Made by a program: the position numbers and the translations under genes. Of a stretch of DNA of 64,000 bases, positions 9,675 to 19,614 are shown in pieces. The stretch covers positions 248,001-312,000 of the forward strand of contig NBIV01000033.1 of assembly GCA_003194525.1 (NCBI GenBank), in the 5' to 3' direction. The notes beneath the pieces are model-generated. The model made no database searches and was not told the origin of the DNA. It was given only the letters and a program-made list of their open reading frames with translations. The stretch's first letter is position 1. Each line of letters opens with the position of its first letter. The stretch is from Gracilariopsis chorda. Lineage: Eukaryota > Rhodophyta > Florideophyceae > Gracilariales > Gracilariaceae.

Positions 9675-10760
9675 TTATGCCGACTTTGCGTGTTCGTAGA
9701 TTAAACAGATGCGCAGTGCAAGCAGCATTATCCTCCTTTCTCTATTTTCTTCATACATGAAGCGGTCTTTCATTCGCGGAAACATTCCTTGAAATGCGCG
9801 CATGCCCCATTCCGAGGCTTGGCGAACTGAGGTTGCTTGACGGAGATGTACAAGGTCGTCTGGATCGGTCACATTTGTCTCATCCTGGGCATATTTTAGA
9901 AGAAACGGGTGATGCTTCTTGCAGAACGCTGAATCTACCACACAAAGGCCGCCACGTTCGGCATATTGAGCGCCAAGTTTTTTGTAAAGCTTTCCAAGAT
10001 CTGCTATAAAATAATCGTGCATGCTGCCAGGAGCATTAAGCACACATGCTATGATCGTTCCATTTGGAGCAAACACAAAAACGTTTCCAACATAATGGTC
10101 GTGAGTCCATCCATTGTAGAACATGTTCTGAATAACACAATCACCACATTGTTCCAACAACAGTTTGAGACCGTTCGCAACTGCATAGACGCTGTCTAGT
10201 TTGTGATACTTCTCAGAAATAGCTTCCTTAAATTCTTGTACTTGAAGTAGATTTGGCATTCTTATAGTAGCATGCTTTTCGCGGGACAAGATATGCAGTA
10301 GCAAGCGCCTCCCAAACCGAAGAAACATAGAGCACACAGAGTTTGTAACTCGAAATAATAGGCACAAATTCCAAATCGCCTCTCTTGTGCGATGCCATGA
10401 AAGCACAAGACCAAGGCACATTTCGGCTATCATAGAGCGGGGACGGCCACTTTTGCTGAATCGTAGTCCTATATCTCCATTGCAGGCGTGTGGAGTGTAT
10501 CGGTAATACAATGGTTCGAATGGTTTCAGAAGATACACGAATGTAACGTGATCAATTCCTGTTAGAGTTATCATAGACTGATCAGACATTGAATTCAAAA
10601 CGTATATAAACGGGGACTTTGGTGGCAATAGCAAAGCAGAACGAGTAATTCGACGATCGCCACGTCGTCTTCCTTCGGAGTTAAGCGTTTGTTTGAATAT
10701 TAAAGTCTTTGAAAGCTCTCGGTTAGGCAGAGCAATCAGTAGGACTGAAGTTGGCGTCAT
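9675..10760 (-). CDS. PIF/Harbinger DDE transposase
   Basis: The 361-residue protein is of the DDE_Tnp_4 type and would cut and paste the element. It shows the family blocks FYNGWTHDHYVGNVFVFAP (about 214-232), LNAPGSMHD (241-249), VVDSAFCKK (second catalytic Asp, D276) and SEWGMRAFQG (catalytic Glu, E317), then FPRMKDRF. The N-terminal half carries a Cys/Arg-rich segment and a helix-rich region. The block I recall as ADGLKL in relatives reads VANGLKL here, so the expected first catalytic Asp would be Asn196, which would make the enzyme inactive. The C-terminus is a little short. The frame is otherwise open. Confidence 0.88.
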   Translation of the reverse strand: MTPTSVLLIALPNRELSKTLIFKQTLNSEGRRRGDRRITRSALLLPPKSPFIYVLNSMSDQSMITLTGIDHVTFVYLLKPFEPLYYRYTPHACNGDIGLRFSKSGRPRSMIAEMCLGLVLSWHRTREAIWNLCLLFRVTNSVCSMFLRFGRRLLLHILSREKHATIRMPNLLQVQEFKEAISEKYHKLDSVYAVANGLKLLLEQCGDCVIQNMFYNGWTHDHYVGNVFVFAPNGTIIACVLNAPGSMHDYFIADLGKLYKKLGAQYAERGGLCVVDSAFCKKHHPFLLKYAQDETNVTDPDDLVHLRQATSVRQASEWGMRAFQGMFPRMKDRFMYEENRERRIMLLALRICLIYEHAKSA

Positions 10761-10898
10761 GTTTTAGGACAGATTGAAAAAGGTGGAGACAATGCTAAGC
10801 TGAACATCTTGGCTTGTCGCATTTTGCGCGGTAATATCAGTGACCGTTATGACACTCAAAATGTGTGTTTGTGCTCATTTTGATATATGCGAATTGCT

Positions 10899-10924
10899 CG
10901 CATTTTGAGTTTTAGGAGTCGCCC
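10899..10924 (-). repeat. right terminal inverted repeat of the Harbinger element
   Basis: It ends TTTTAGGAGTCGCCC, followed by ATT (10925-10927), the second copy of the target duplication. Confidence 0.92.
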
Positions 10925-11025
10925 ATTGACAAGAGTGGTCGCGCCAGAAAATCCGCTTGCACGCCCACTTTAGTGCATGCAATTTCCACTTTGGAGCAAG
11001 GCCTCCCCACTAATTAAAAAATACG

Positions 11026-11065
11026 GCAGCAGCAGCAAAAATCAAAGGTTATTGGCTGCTGCTGC
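11026..11065. repeat. GCAGCAGCAGC / GCTGCTGCTGC inverted repeat
   Basis: An exact 11-bp inverted repeat of a CAG/CTG triplet tract surrounds an 18-base loop. Confidence 0.6.
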
Positions 11066-11150
11066 ATGCTCACTGGCTAACACTACAATAAATGACTGCA
11101 GTGCCAGCCACTCAGCAGTAGTTAGCTTGACTGACACGTAGCTGGATTTT

Positions 11151-11208
11151 TGCACTGCGCCAGTGCAAGACAATACATAGAGCATATTTACTGCACTGGC
11201 GCAGTGCA
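11151..11208. repeat. perfect 17-bp inverted repeat with 24-base loop
   Basis: TGCACTGCGCCAGTGCA (11151-11167) and its exact complement (11192-11208) could form a stable hairpin or cruciform. Each arm is itself nearly palindromic. It lies in non-coding DNA about 75 bp outside the second Harbinger element. Confidence 0.7.
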
Positions 11209-12337
11209 TAAAGTATTTTCTTTGCTGACCTTAACCACTTTTTTGCATCCCATGTAGACTCCACAAATAGCGCAGTTTCGTAAGAGCAAGCCTGACAGAG
11301 TGCTCTATCCCCAAAAAAATCTTAATATATCGCGCACTAGGCCATTTTGACATCCGTACCAGCGTTCTTATTGCCAATTCTCATTTCCATATCCGCCTTG
11401 TGATTTATTTCTTCATTTCAATACGAAGAAAATATAGAAATGAAATTACAGACCTTGCTTTGACATTTCAATGGGTTTTGAAGATGTATTTGACGTATCA
11501 AAGCATTGCTTTCATATCAAACAGATTTCTGGGGTGTACAATGCGCGGAAAACCAATCTCCGCGTCAACAAAAAGCATTCTTGGCTACGACCTCTATCTG
11601 CTCACAACCTGACATCTGGCGTCAAAATGACTCCATCAACCTCTCCACCGTTTTGTATTCTTTCTCCACCTAAACCTGCATAACTATGGCTCTAACCACA
11701 TTTTCAACGTACTAGGCGTCCAATTGCGATACCCAACAAGCAGATAAAACAATGAACGACATGTAAGCTTCAAGGTATTCCAGTGGCGAGAACGAAAACC
11801 AACAACAATCGTCAGTCAGCAAAGCAGACCAGTATGGTCATACTTCTCAGTAATGTAGATCTTGATTAAAGCTAAAACGAGGACAGCACCAGAATGAACG
11901 AATGCACACACAAACCATTCAAACACAGTGTTAGAGGAAAATGTTTTGCAAAACATGAGGCATTGGTTCTTGCAAAGGCTAGGATTGAACAGTCAGCAAA
12001 GGGTTGTAGTCAGCGCGAAAAGAAAATTTGGGTTGAAATAGAAGACATATGTAGAACGTAATACAAAACTGATCACAGCTCTTCGTCTCTAAAAAGCACC
12101 TTGCTTAGGGTAGCCAACCAATACAGTAATTTGTGGCTGCACGGAGTAGGGTGAAGGCAATGAATATATGAGGGGCAGATGGCGAGTTATTGGACGACAT
12201 TGTGGAAGACCAGTATCAAAAGAGAGCAGGCAGAAAGGCTAAAGATGGATACTTTGTGTATGCAGCGACTTAAAAATGATTTTTTACTGCAAATTATCTC
12301 TCTGAGAAAGATAAAGTTTGGATAAAGGCGGCAAGAA

Positions 12338-13162
12338 TGAAGTGCAACGCCCTCAGGGAGGGATTCTTGGTACTTGAATGCTTTCCCGATATTATCGGCT
12401 GTGTAGTGTGTATATGAAGTACGCCCCAAAATGGTGGATATGGACACGTGGGACACGGTTTTGGGTCAATTGGCGGTTGGCCACAGTAGTGGATGTTGCC
12501 ACGAAATGTGGAGTATTTTAGTTGATTTTATTTATTATTTTCACACCCATTTCTGGGAAGCTAGTACTTAGTGCGACGGCGCACTGCCGTCGCACCAGTA
12601 AACCTTCCGCAACCAGGGACCCCAACCTGGGGAATTGGCTCTAGTTGTTACCGCTTGCGCGCGTGCTCTACTCCTCCTTGGAGGGAACCGCCGTGAACCA
12701 CGGGACATCTAACCCCCTTGCACATCTAAAGGGACCCATCACTGGGAATCATATCATTCCAATTGCATTGGTGTTTCACCCTGTATAGGGATATTGTTAC
12801 CAGCATCGCCGTTCGTCCCCGTCGCTCTCGCGACTCACTTCGTCCTCTCTTCCTCCTCTTCGCCCTTCCTTTTCCCCTTTGTAGGGTAGCACCTCCCGCT
12901 ATCCACGTCCCTCGTGTGCGCATCCGCTCACACACCCTCACTTACGTGGAAACCTACCTCTGGCGAGGACGCATTCCCGCTCTCGCGGAAACCGATTCTT
13001 GTCCTAAACCCTCTTGCGCTAGTCGCGAAGGGTGGCCTCGGTCTTAAAAACCGGGTCCGCCGTGCCACCCCTAGAAGGGCTCTACCCAACTGGATTCACC
13101 TCTACGGAGGAAAGATCCCGAACGTCTTTCGGTGTTTCTCCCCTTTGGGGCGTTGCACCACA
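12338..13162 (-). repeat. solo LTR of the chromovirus A family
   Basis: The 825-bp sequence is homologous over its whole length to the LTRs of element A and reads in the opposite + orientation to them. It starts TGAAGTGCAACG and ends TTGCACCACA. An exact 5-bp duplication, AAGAA, flanks it (12333-12337 and 13163-13167), so it is an insertion reduced by LTR-LTR recombination. It is more diverged from A's LTRs than they are from each other. Confidence 0.93.
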
Positions 13163-13264
13163 AAGAAAAAGACGAAGTCAAACTTAACGAGATAGAGTAC
13201 AACAATTATAATGGAAGCTGTTGGTAAATAACGCGCTGGTGAGCGTTCACAGGCTCAACTTGGC

Positions 13265-13777
13265 ATGGATAAGAATGTCCGTGTAGCGACCAAGGGAGAA
13301 ATCGAGGATGAGTTGCTTTCCAGTGATCAAGAAGTACGCACAAAAGGAATAAAGAAACGAAAACTAGAGGAGAAGAACCCTAAAGCAGAATCAAAGGTGA
13401 CGAACACTATACGGGGAGTTCATGCAAGTCTATTCGAGGGTAATAGGATCTTGAGGGAAGAAACAGAGCAGTCGGAGTTGGAAAGGCAGGAAGTAGAGGA
13501 TGTAGAGATGCTCAACCTCTTGGACCCTAAATCTTCTGAGTTCAAGGAGCTCATGGTGGATGTGATGAGCCGCAGGAGACGGAGGGTAAAGAGATACTTG
13601 AACAGAAGTCACAAAATCACGGTGCCGCGCATCAGAAACGATTGTGGTGACTGGGACGTGGGCAAGGTAGAGCAGAGTCTCAGTAAAAAGGAATCCTTTG
13701 GAGTAGATTTAGCAAAAAGATATCTTTCATCTGTCATTCTCGCTTCTGGTGAGGTTGGTGCCCGTGTGTCTACGTAA
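13265..13777 (+). CDS. hypothetical charged protein, 170 aa, inside Harbinger element
   Basis: I do not recognise this gene. It starts at ATG and encodes a Lys/Glu-rich, mostly helical protein with no transmembrane segment. Basic clusters include KKRKLEEK and SRRRRRVKRYL, and an acidic, coiled-coil-like stretch covers about residues 70-95. Its place, on + upstream of a convergent transposase, is where the accessory DNA-binding gene of a Harbinger element would lie, but no Myb/SANT pattern is visible. It could also be a captured host fragment. Confidence 0.4.
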   Translation: MDKNVRVATKGEIEDELLSSDQEVRTKGIKKRKLEEKNPKAESKVTNTIRGVHASLFEGNRILREETEQSELERQEVEDVEMLNLLDPKSSEFKELMVDVMSRRRRRVKRYLNRSHKITVPRIRNDCGDWDVGKVEQSLSKKESFGVDLAKRYLSSVILASGEVGARVST

Positions 13778-13846
13778 TGCCCGAATGGCGTCTCTCGCCT
13801 CTCTCCAGTGCACAGCACGCTGCGTCTTGATATTGGTTCACTGCAT

Positions 13847-14584
13847 CTATACGACCGAAAAGAGGATTATTGCGGCTTTTTTCGCGTTCATCAGCGCTGC
13901 AATCGGCAATAACCTTCGCACCCCCCTCACTCTCATTGTTAGGAACATGCTTTCTTCCACGACCAACAATAATAGCCCTAACCACTGACTAAAACCCGTA
14001 GCCACGCTATCTTGCACATCATTGTCGGCCAGGACGGATTGAACCGCCTCAGTAAGATAAACTGTAGCACTTTCCTTACTCTTTTGCTTCTCAAACACGG
14101 CCGCAACAAAGTCTGATCCCTGTTATCTAACAATATCTCACTGCAAAGCGTCGTTCAACACGCGCACAGCCCACTCCACCGCTCTTTCATGAACTTGATC
14201 ATCCTGCAACAAGCCAAGCATAGGCTGCTTCAAAAGTGCCTCAACTTGTTCGACAGTAGCCCTATCTTGTAGCAAACACCTCACCATAAAAGCGGCCAGC
14301 ATCTGCAACTGCTGCTCCTGCAAGGAAGCCGCAGCAATTTCCGTGCCTTCAACAGCGCCCCACCTACTGAGGCGTGGCCCACACACCGCCACGCCGCCCA
14401 ACAGCAGCAGCGCGCCGCCAACGAGAACGCGCGAGCGGTTAAAGCCACGCTTTTCCAGCGCCCTTTTCAAGTTGTGGTAGGAGGGTAGCAGACGCACACG
14501 CAGGTCTGCTTCCCACGCGGCTGGGCCGGCGTGCGAGTGAGCGCCACCCTGCGCGGTTGCGCTGGCCCGCTCTTTGTCGTACAC
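13847..14584 (-). pseudogene. fragments of a GC-rich membrane-anchored protein of unknown function
   Basis: I do not recognise the family. The right part (14138-14584) is clearly richer in GC than its surroundings. It encodes a basic N-terminal stretch, one hydrophobic segment (VLVGGALLLLGGVAVCG) and a helical tail with motifs such as LLQDDQVHERAVEWAVRV. After an in-frame stop, the left part repeats a similar pattern (SVLADNDVQDSVATGFSQWL). A duplicated helical unit is therefore likely. There is no ATG at the start of the right frame (it opens at a GTG just after a stop), so an upstream exon or a truncated 5' end is implied. Base composition suggests a host gene piece carried by the transposon. 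Confidence 0.35.
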
Positions 14585-14665
14585 CTAGATTCTAGACTTA
14601 GCTTTCGACGGCACCTGCAACAGGTCACAAAATGCTACTGTTCACGGTGCAGGTTCTTGCGAGTA

Positions 14666-14902
14666 ATGGCAGCCAAGACGTGGAGGGCTGATTGGAAGAC
14701 CATGAAAATGCTCCGCGTGGGATTTGCAGAGCCAATCACGGGGTACACCGTGGCTGCAGTGGTTCCAAATGCAAACAAAACAGCATTGGAAGTCCTAGAG
14801 CTGTCCGGAAATGAAGCAGTGCGCATCCCAACAGAGTGCGTGAAGCCGACGCTAGTAGCCCAGCTGCAGAAGCTATATCGGCTACCGAAGCCGCCCGCAT
14901 GA
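14666..14902 (+). CDS. hypothetical small protein, 78 aa, divergent to the GC-rich ORF
   Basis: The ATG at 14666 opens a frame beginning MAAKTWRADWKTMKML and ending in KLYRLPKPPA. The composition is protein-like, with no hydrophobic segment and no family I recognise. Its start lies 81 bp from the divergent ORF on -, as in a pair sharing a promoter. Both sit between Harbinger ends, so they may have been carried there together. Confidence 0.35.
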   Translation: MAAKTWRADWKTMKMLRVGFAEPITGYTVAAVVPNANKTALEVLELSGNEAVRIPTECVKPTLVAQLQKLYRLPKPPA

Positions 14903-15010
14903 ACACAAAGCGAAAACAGCGGAAACACTTTCAGCTAATCTACTTTGAGAAGTTCCCTTTACTCCTACCAACTACAAATGCAACAGAATATAAACCTACG
15001 CCAAGTTCTC

Positions 15011-16040
15011 TTACCTGCGTCTTTGTTCTTCCATGCATCTAATTACGTGCTCTCGTAGAGCGCTGAAGCCGATTGGTGACGTAATAACGCTCTTCTTTAT
15101 GCAAAATGCCTCTAACTCCAACCCGCTGTCCACCGTGATTGACGCTTTAGCTTCCTGTTCTTGTTGAAGTTCTGCTGTCCTTATTTCCTGTAGACGGACA
15201 GTTTCTTCATCCTGTAGTTCCGTAATGAGGTTAACTCCTTGTCGTTGAGCTTGCAATTCCCTAATAAGAAAGCCCTCTTGATTCAGGCGAGCCAAAATGT
15301 TGTGTACTATCACACAGACCTTACTTACCATGACTACGTCTTTCTTATACCATAAGAGAGTTTCTCTTCGCAGTACCTGAGACCGAGCCTGTAGAAAACC
15401 AAAAGCCCTTTCGATGTCCTTTCGTAATGCTTCCTGTACTTTTGTATACTGCCATTCGTCCACGCTCGCCAGAGAATGAATCGGCAGCGCGAATATAGTC
15501 CAACGGGGATCTATTCCATACACGAGAAAATAGTCTAGACGCTTGTCCTCCGCATTACAATTCAATCTGTAGTCAGTAGGGATATTTATACCATACGTAC
15601 CGTTCAAGATAGAATTGAACAAAGGGGATAAATCTAAAAGTGTTTTGTCATTGTTTGTGCCACAACGACCAGCGAACCAATGCCACACAAAAAGATCCCT
15701 ATCTTCCCATGCTTCGACAGCAATTGTAGCCAGCTTCCTTTTTTCCATATTATGGTACTGTCTTTTCAGTGAACCGGGGCAGTTTTTCCAGTGTACGTTG
15801 CAGCAATCCACGCATCCAATCCATCCCTTGAAAACATCTTCACTGGACCTCTCTGATATGTCCTGTAGTTTGCTTTTCGCCGGCAGGTTTAGGTACCTGT
15901 CTAGGTATAGATGAAGGACACAAGAACACAAGACGCAAAAGTAACTTTTGATATTCTCTGCACCCATTCGACACTCATCATCCAGGTCGTCAAAGGAGCG
16001 AGCAGATCCCAGTATTTTTAAGCATGCTGATATCTTTATT
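15011..16040 (-). pseudogene. truncated Harbinger transposase (plant-transposon type)
   Basis: The readable protein (about 340 residues) has the block order of this transposase family: RSFDDLDDECRMG near its N-terminus, WIGCVDCCNVHWKNCPGSL with the first catalytic Asp, FVWHWFAGRCGTNNDKTLLD with the second, GIDPRWTIF, then RKDIERAFGFLQAR with the terminal acidic residue. An ATG lies at 15967, but homology extends upstream to about 16040, where an in-frame stop lies. The expected N-terminal region is lost. The extra C-terminal Gln/Glu-rich tail is probably a coiled coil. It differs from the transposase at 9675-10760 and belongs to another Harbinger branch. Confidence 0.75.
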
Positions 16041-16659
16041 TCAGCAGTTCCTTTCTTCTCCGCCGCATTCTTTTGTTGGTTTCATATCTGTGAAGAAGAA
16101 GAAGTCATATCTTCCAACAGAGTTTTGGACATAACTCTGGAAACTCGAAAAGGACGCCGAAACGAACGCAAAGAATAGTTTTTATGATCACCAAGATAGT
16201 CGGCAATTTATTTCTTTTGACCTCTTGAATTCTTTTGGAAGTAGGTTGTCTGCCCTTTTGTTTCTTCATCGCGTGTTTTCGAATCAATGATGAAGCTGCT
16301 AGAGCTCCAGCAACTGCTACGGTTCGGTTTCACATAAATCCCTGTCTGTTTCCCCTAGTTTTTGCAGTCATAACTCCGACGTCATCAGCTTGTAACCTCA
16401 GTGGCGGGAACCATCGAGCAGAGGCAAGGCAAACAAACTGCGTCGTTCGAACATGTTGGCTGTGATTTTTTGTACCTCATACAGGGCACTTGGTTCAGTG
16501 CTGAATTGGTTGACTAACGTTTCGTGTAGTGCAAACTGCTCGTATTCGTATTCAAGCATATCGCACTCGAATGGTATACTTGCACATTCTTTGGGATGCT
16601 AAATTGAATGTTATTTTCAAAACAAGTGTCTATAACATAGAGCACTGGTAAACTTGCTC

Positions 16660-18176
16660 TACCTTTTGCTACTCTGGGCACTGTTGCTATCCTGGGACCT
16701 AGGCAAGGTCGAGCTTGTGTTCAGGTCATCATAAGAGTAACCCACCCGGGTCTTGTAAAGGTCAGGTGCTCGTTTGTGATATACTGGGCGTTTGACGGGG
16801 ATTAGAAAGTCTGAGGGCTTCGCACATCTAATACCAGCTTGCTGTGCAAAATTTGGCGCGGCCGCCGTGTCGTACCTGTTGGGGTCAGAAAGCATACTTC
16901 GCTTTGTTAGTAAAATCGGTCCAATCATTTTATCCGGAAGCAGGTTAGACATCAAATGGCTTGAAAACCGGCTGGGCACACCCTGCCTGTCATAACCCAA
17001 CAGGATTGTGTCGAGAGTCTCTTTGCTGCATACGACTGCATCGGGTAAATATGGAAGTCCTCATCCTCTAATTGAGCCTCTCTGAGGGCATTCAAGACAT
17101 CATCAATTCCTATCTTTATCACTCTTTTGTCTTCATCGTGACTACGATATTATTGCTCGATGATGGTTTGGACCACTTCCAAGCACGAAAAGAATTTTTG
17201 GTGACGGGCATCCTTCGGGAAGTTCTCCTCAAGTGCTCTGATTGCCTGTTCGATTGCTTTTAGGCGGTGTATATTGATAGAATCAAAGGCCTAAGGGTAC
17301 TATGCGTTATTCTTGCGGGTCATTATTACGTTTTTCATAATATTTGCGAAAATCTGAGACGTTATTCTTGCATTTGAGAGGCAGGATATAGCTAGATTCT
17401 GACTTTCGCTTGAGTTGTGGTCGGATCTTGTTAGGTCAAGATATGACATAGCCGGTTCTATAAAGCGTTCTAGGTATTCAGAGATGGATTCTGATGCTTT
17501 CCATTTTCAAAGGTTAGCTTGATTATGAACTCTAACCATTCTGAGTAGTCGGTTTGTGGTTGAGTCCCTTGCCACCAGATTGACAATTTTTTTGACAAAT
17601 TCTAATTGACGCACATCTTCGTGGCTTTTGAAATTCAACCTAAGTTCCACTTTTCTTACTGCTTTCTTAGTGGTCTCCTTCATTCCAAATTCTAGCGATC
17701 GGTAGAGGGTCATAGCAAGTGTCCCGGCTTCTGCTTTTGCGCGACTGTCGCCGAAGCTAGCATGTGCTTCTAGAGTTTCTGTCCACTCTAAAACGGCTTC
17801 TTGCCAAAGTAACTTGTCACTACCATGCCAGAATCTGGGTGGACTTAAAATTTTGTGCCAGCTGTGATCGTTTTCTGGGTTTATAACTGTTGTTAGAGCT
17901 GCTGAAATATGGTTGATGTTCGTTATCGTAAGTGCATTTTGAGAACGTTCAACTATGGTTAAAAAACAAATGCAGCACAAGTCTGTCGGGAGCTTCTCTT
18001 AGCTCCGTTAGATTAGTGGGTTTATATAAGGCTCCCTATGCGACGTTTGGGCTACTTGGGGCTTCACGTCCCGGACTCCAGTCCTCCATCATTGTACGTG
18101 TTACCTGACAATGTACGTGTTCCGGCTCTTGGGACTACGGAAAGATTACCTATTCAACCACAGTACCAAGCGTAAG
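16660..18176 (-). mobile_element. fragment of a retroelement with a gag-like gene
   Basis: On -, about 17507-17980 encodes a helical, Trp/Leu-rich protein (GSDKLLWQEAVLEWTETL) with the look of a retrotransposon Gag. Decayed pieces of similar style run down to about 16700. Upstream on -, a candidate primer-binding site begins TGGAGGACTGGAGTCC (complement of about 18074-18089). The fragment is cut on both sides by the Harbinger elements and is broken in many places. The family is not assigned; copia-like is a guess. Confidence 0.4.
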
Positions 18177-19520
18177 AGCACGTCTAGCAGAGAGCTATAT
18201 CTCCAAAAAACCTTCAATATTGCGACCGAGGCGCGTTTTCCATCCCCATGAGCGTTTTTATTACAAATTGTCGTTGCCTTATCGACAGGGTGATTGCTTT
18301 TCTGATTTCAATACACGGCGAACATAGAAATAAGAATGGCAACCGTGGTTCAAAATTTCAATGATCATTGAGCACTCCATCGACCAATGAGCGCATTGGT
18401 TCTGTATTGACCACGCTTTTGGCGAGTAGGATGTGCAGTAAAAAAAAACATTCGCCCAACTGGGCAGCAGTTCCTCCCGCTATTCTTCCCTGTTCAAGAC
18501 GTCACCTGTTGTGTTTCCAACGTCCTCCGGACAATGTAGCTCTCATCAAGATTTACGTTCTCGTGAGGTTTCTTCAACCCCTCCAGCGCAAGTATGATTC
18601 CAAAAACAGATTTATCTTCCGCAACGCCTAAGAAGGACCCCCCGCAGATTCTGAACAATACTGAACACGAATCCGTTCCATTCAATTCCAATAAGGGCTT
18701 CGACGCACCACTATAACCAACACACCGCAACTCTCAAAGGTACGAACCGAATATTTGTAAATAAGAAGAACCTGCTCTCAGCGATAACGAGATCAGCGTA
18801 GATATCAAACAACAAGAACACAAAGCAGAATAAAAGAACAAAAATGCCTAAAGTAAGTTCTGATGGTCTCTGCACCCACTCGACACCCATCATCTAGATC
18901 ATCAAACGATCTAGCAGTTACCAGTATTCGTAAGCAAGCTAGAATCTTTATTTCAGGAAGAATCGTTTCCCTCCCATCTGCGTTTTTCTTTCGTTTCCAC
19001 ATCTATGGGAAAGAAAGGTTAGATATTCTACAAACTTCAGCAACATAATTCTTGGGACTCATAAACGACGTCTGAGGGAACGCAAAGAGTAGATAGAGCT
19101 GAGTCCAAGGTAATCAGTAGTCCAAGTGCTCTACACACTTTCATTATTTTTGGAACCTAGTATTCTACCTTTTTGCTTTGATGAAGTTCGTTTGTGAATA
19201 ACTGAAGTTGCTGCTAGAGCTGCAGCAACTTCGGCTGTCCGATATCACATGAATATACGCATTAGGTTGCTACATTGGGTAGTCATGAATAAAAGGGACT
19301 CTAACTGTGAGATAGGCGAAAAACGGTCAACTGGAGACGAAGAGATCAAGCACATCTCAAATGGGCTGAACAATCGAGTGGGCTTGTAGTCGGATTCGTT
19401 CACGCACGATATATAGCACTCGCCTGGTAGACTGGTAGACTTGCGCATTTTTTTGAGAGCTAAATTGAGTGTTATTGTCAAGACGCCTGTCTATATCGGA
19501 GATCACTGGTAGACGTGCTC
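18177..19520. mobile_element. internally deleted relative of the second Harbinger family
   Basis: The ends GAGCACGTCTAGCAG and, complemented, GAGCACGTCTACCAG form the TIRs, flanked by TAA and TAC as in the copy at 11284. About 200 bp at the left and 370 bp at the right align with that copy. A transposase remnant at about 18805-19000 (-) keeps ARSFDDLDDGCRVGAE, matching the N-terminal block of the larger copy, but the catalytic part is gone. It is therefore a non-autonomous deletion derivative. Confidence 0.65.
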
Positions 19521-19614
19521 TACTTGATGCGATTTAGATAAAATTTGATCACCTCTAAACTCACACAATGGGTTTTGGTTTGTTTTCTAGAAGAGTCCGT
19601 GACGATTTCTCCGA

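Larger units (their letters stand above)
8472..10924. mobile_element. PIF/Harbinger DNA transposon, nearly intact
   Basis: The 2453-bp element is bounded by GGGCGACTCCTAAAA at 8472 and its exact complement ending at 10924. Imperfect TIR continues for about ten more bases (CTCAAA..GCG). A 3-bp target duplication, ATT, flanks it at 8469-8471 and 10925-10927, as expected for the superfamily. It has the classic two-gene layout: a Myb/SANT-like protein on + and a DDE transposase on -, converging. The motif ACTCAAAATGYG recurs near both ends (8542-8553, 10854-10865, and in the right TIR) and may bind the Myb-like protein. The perfect TIRs and open genes suggest a fairly recent insertion. Confidence 0.93.
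10928..11283. other. spacer between the two Harbinger families
   Basis: This 356-bp stretch has no gene. It contains two short inverted-repeat pairs (11026-11065 and 11151-11208) capable of forming hairpins. Confidence 0.5.
11284..16659. mobile_element. second Harbinger-family element, old, large copy
   Basis: The left end GAGCAAGCCTGACAG is complementary to the right end, which reads GAGCAAGTTTACCAG on the other strand; both continue GTGCTCTAT. The flanks are TAA on the left and TAC on the right, so the target duplication is imperfect or the TIR extends by a base. The 5.4-kb copy holds a solo LTR (12338-13162), several ORFs of unknown origin (13265-14902) and a truncated Harbinger transposase of the plant-transposon type (15011-16040, -). 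A smaller relative at 18177-19520 shares both ends. Confidence 0.7.

Noticed and set aside
18074-18089. A tRNA gene around the CCTCCA end
   Set aside because: No matching acceptor stem upstream; a primer-binding site on - fits better.
19610-19614. Target duplication of element D
   Set aside because: TCCGA on the left and CTCTG on the right do not match; the LTR edge may be misplaced or the site mutated.
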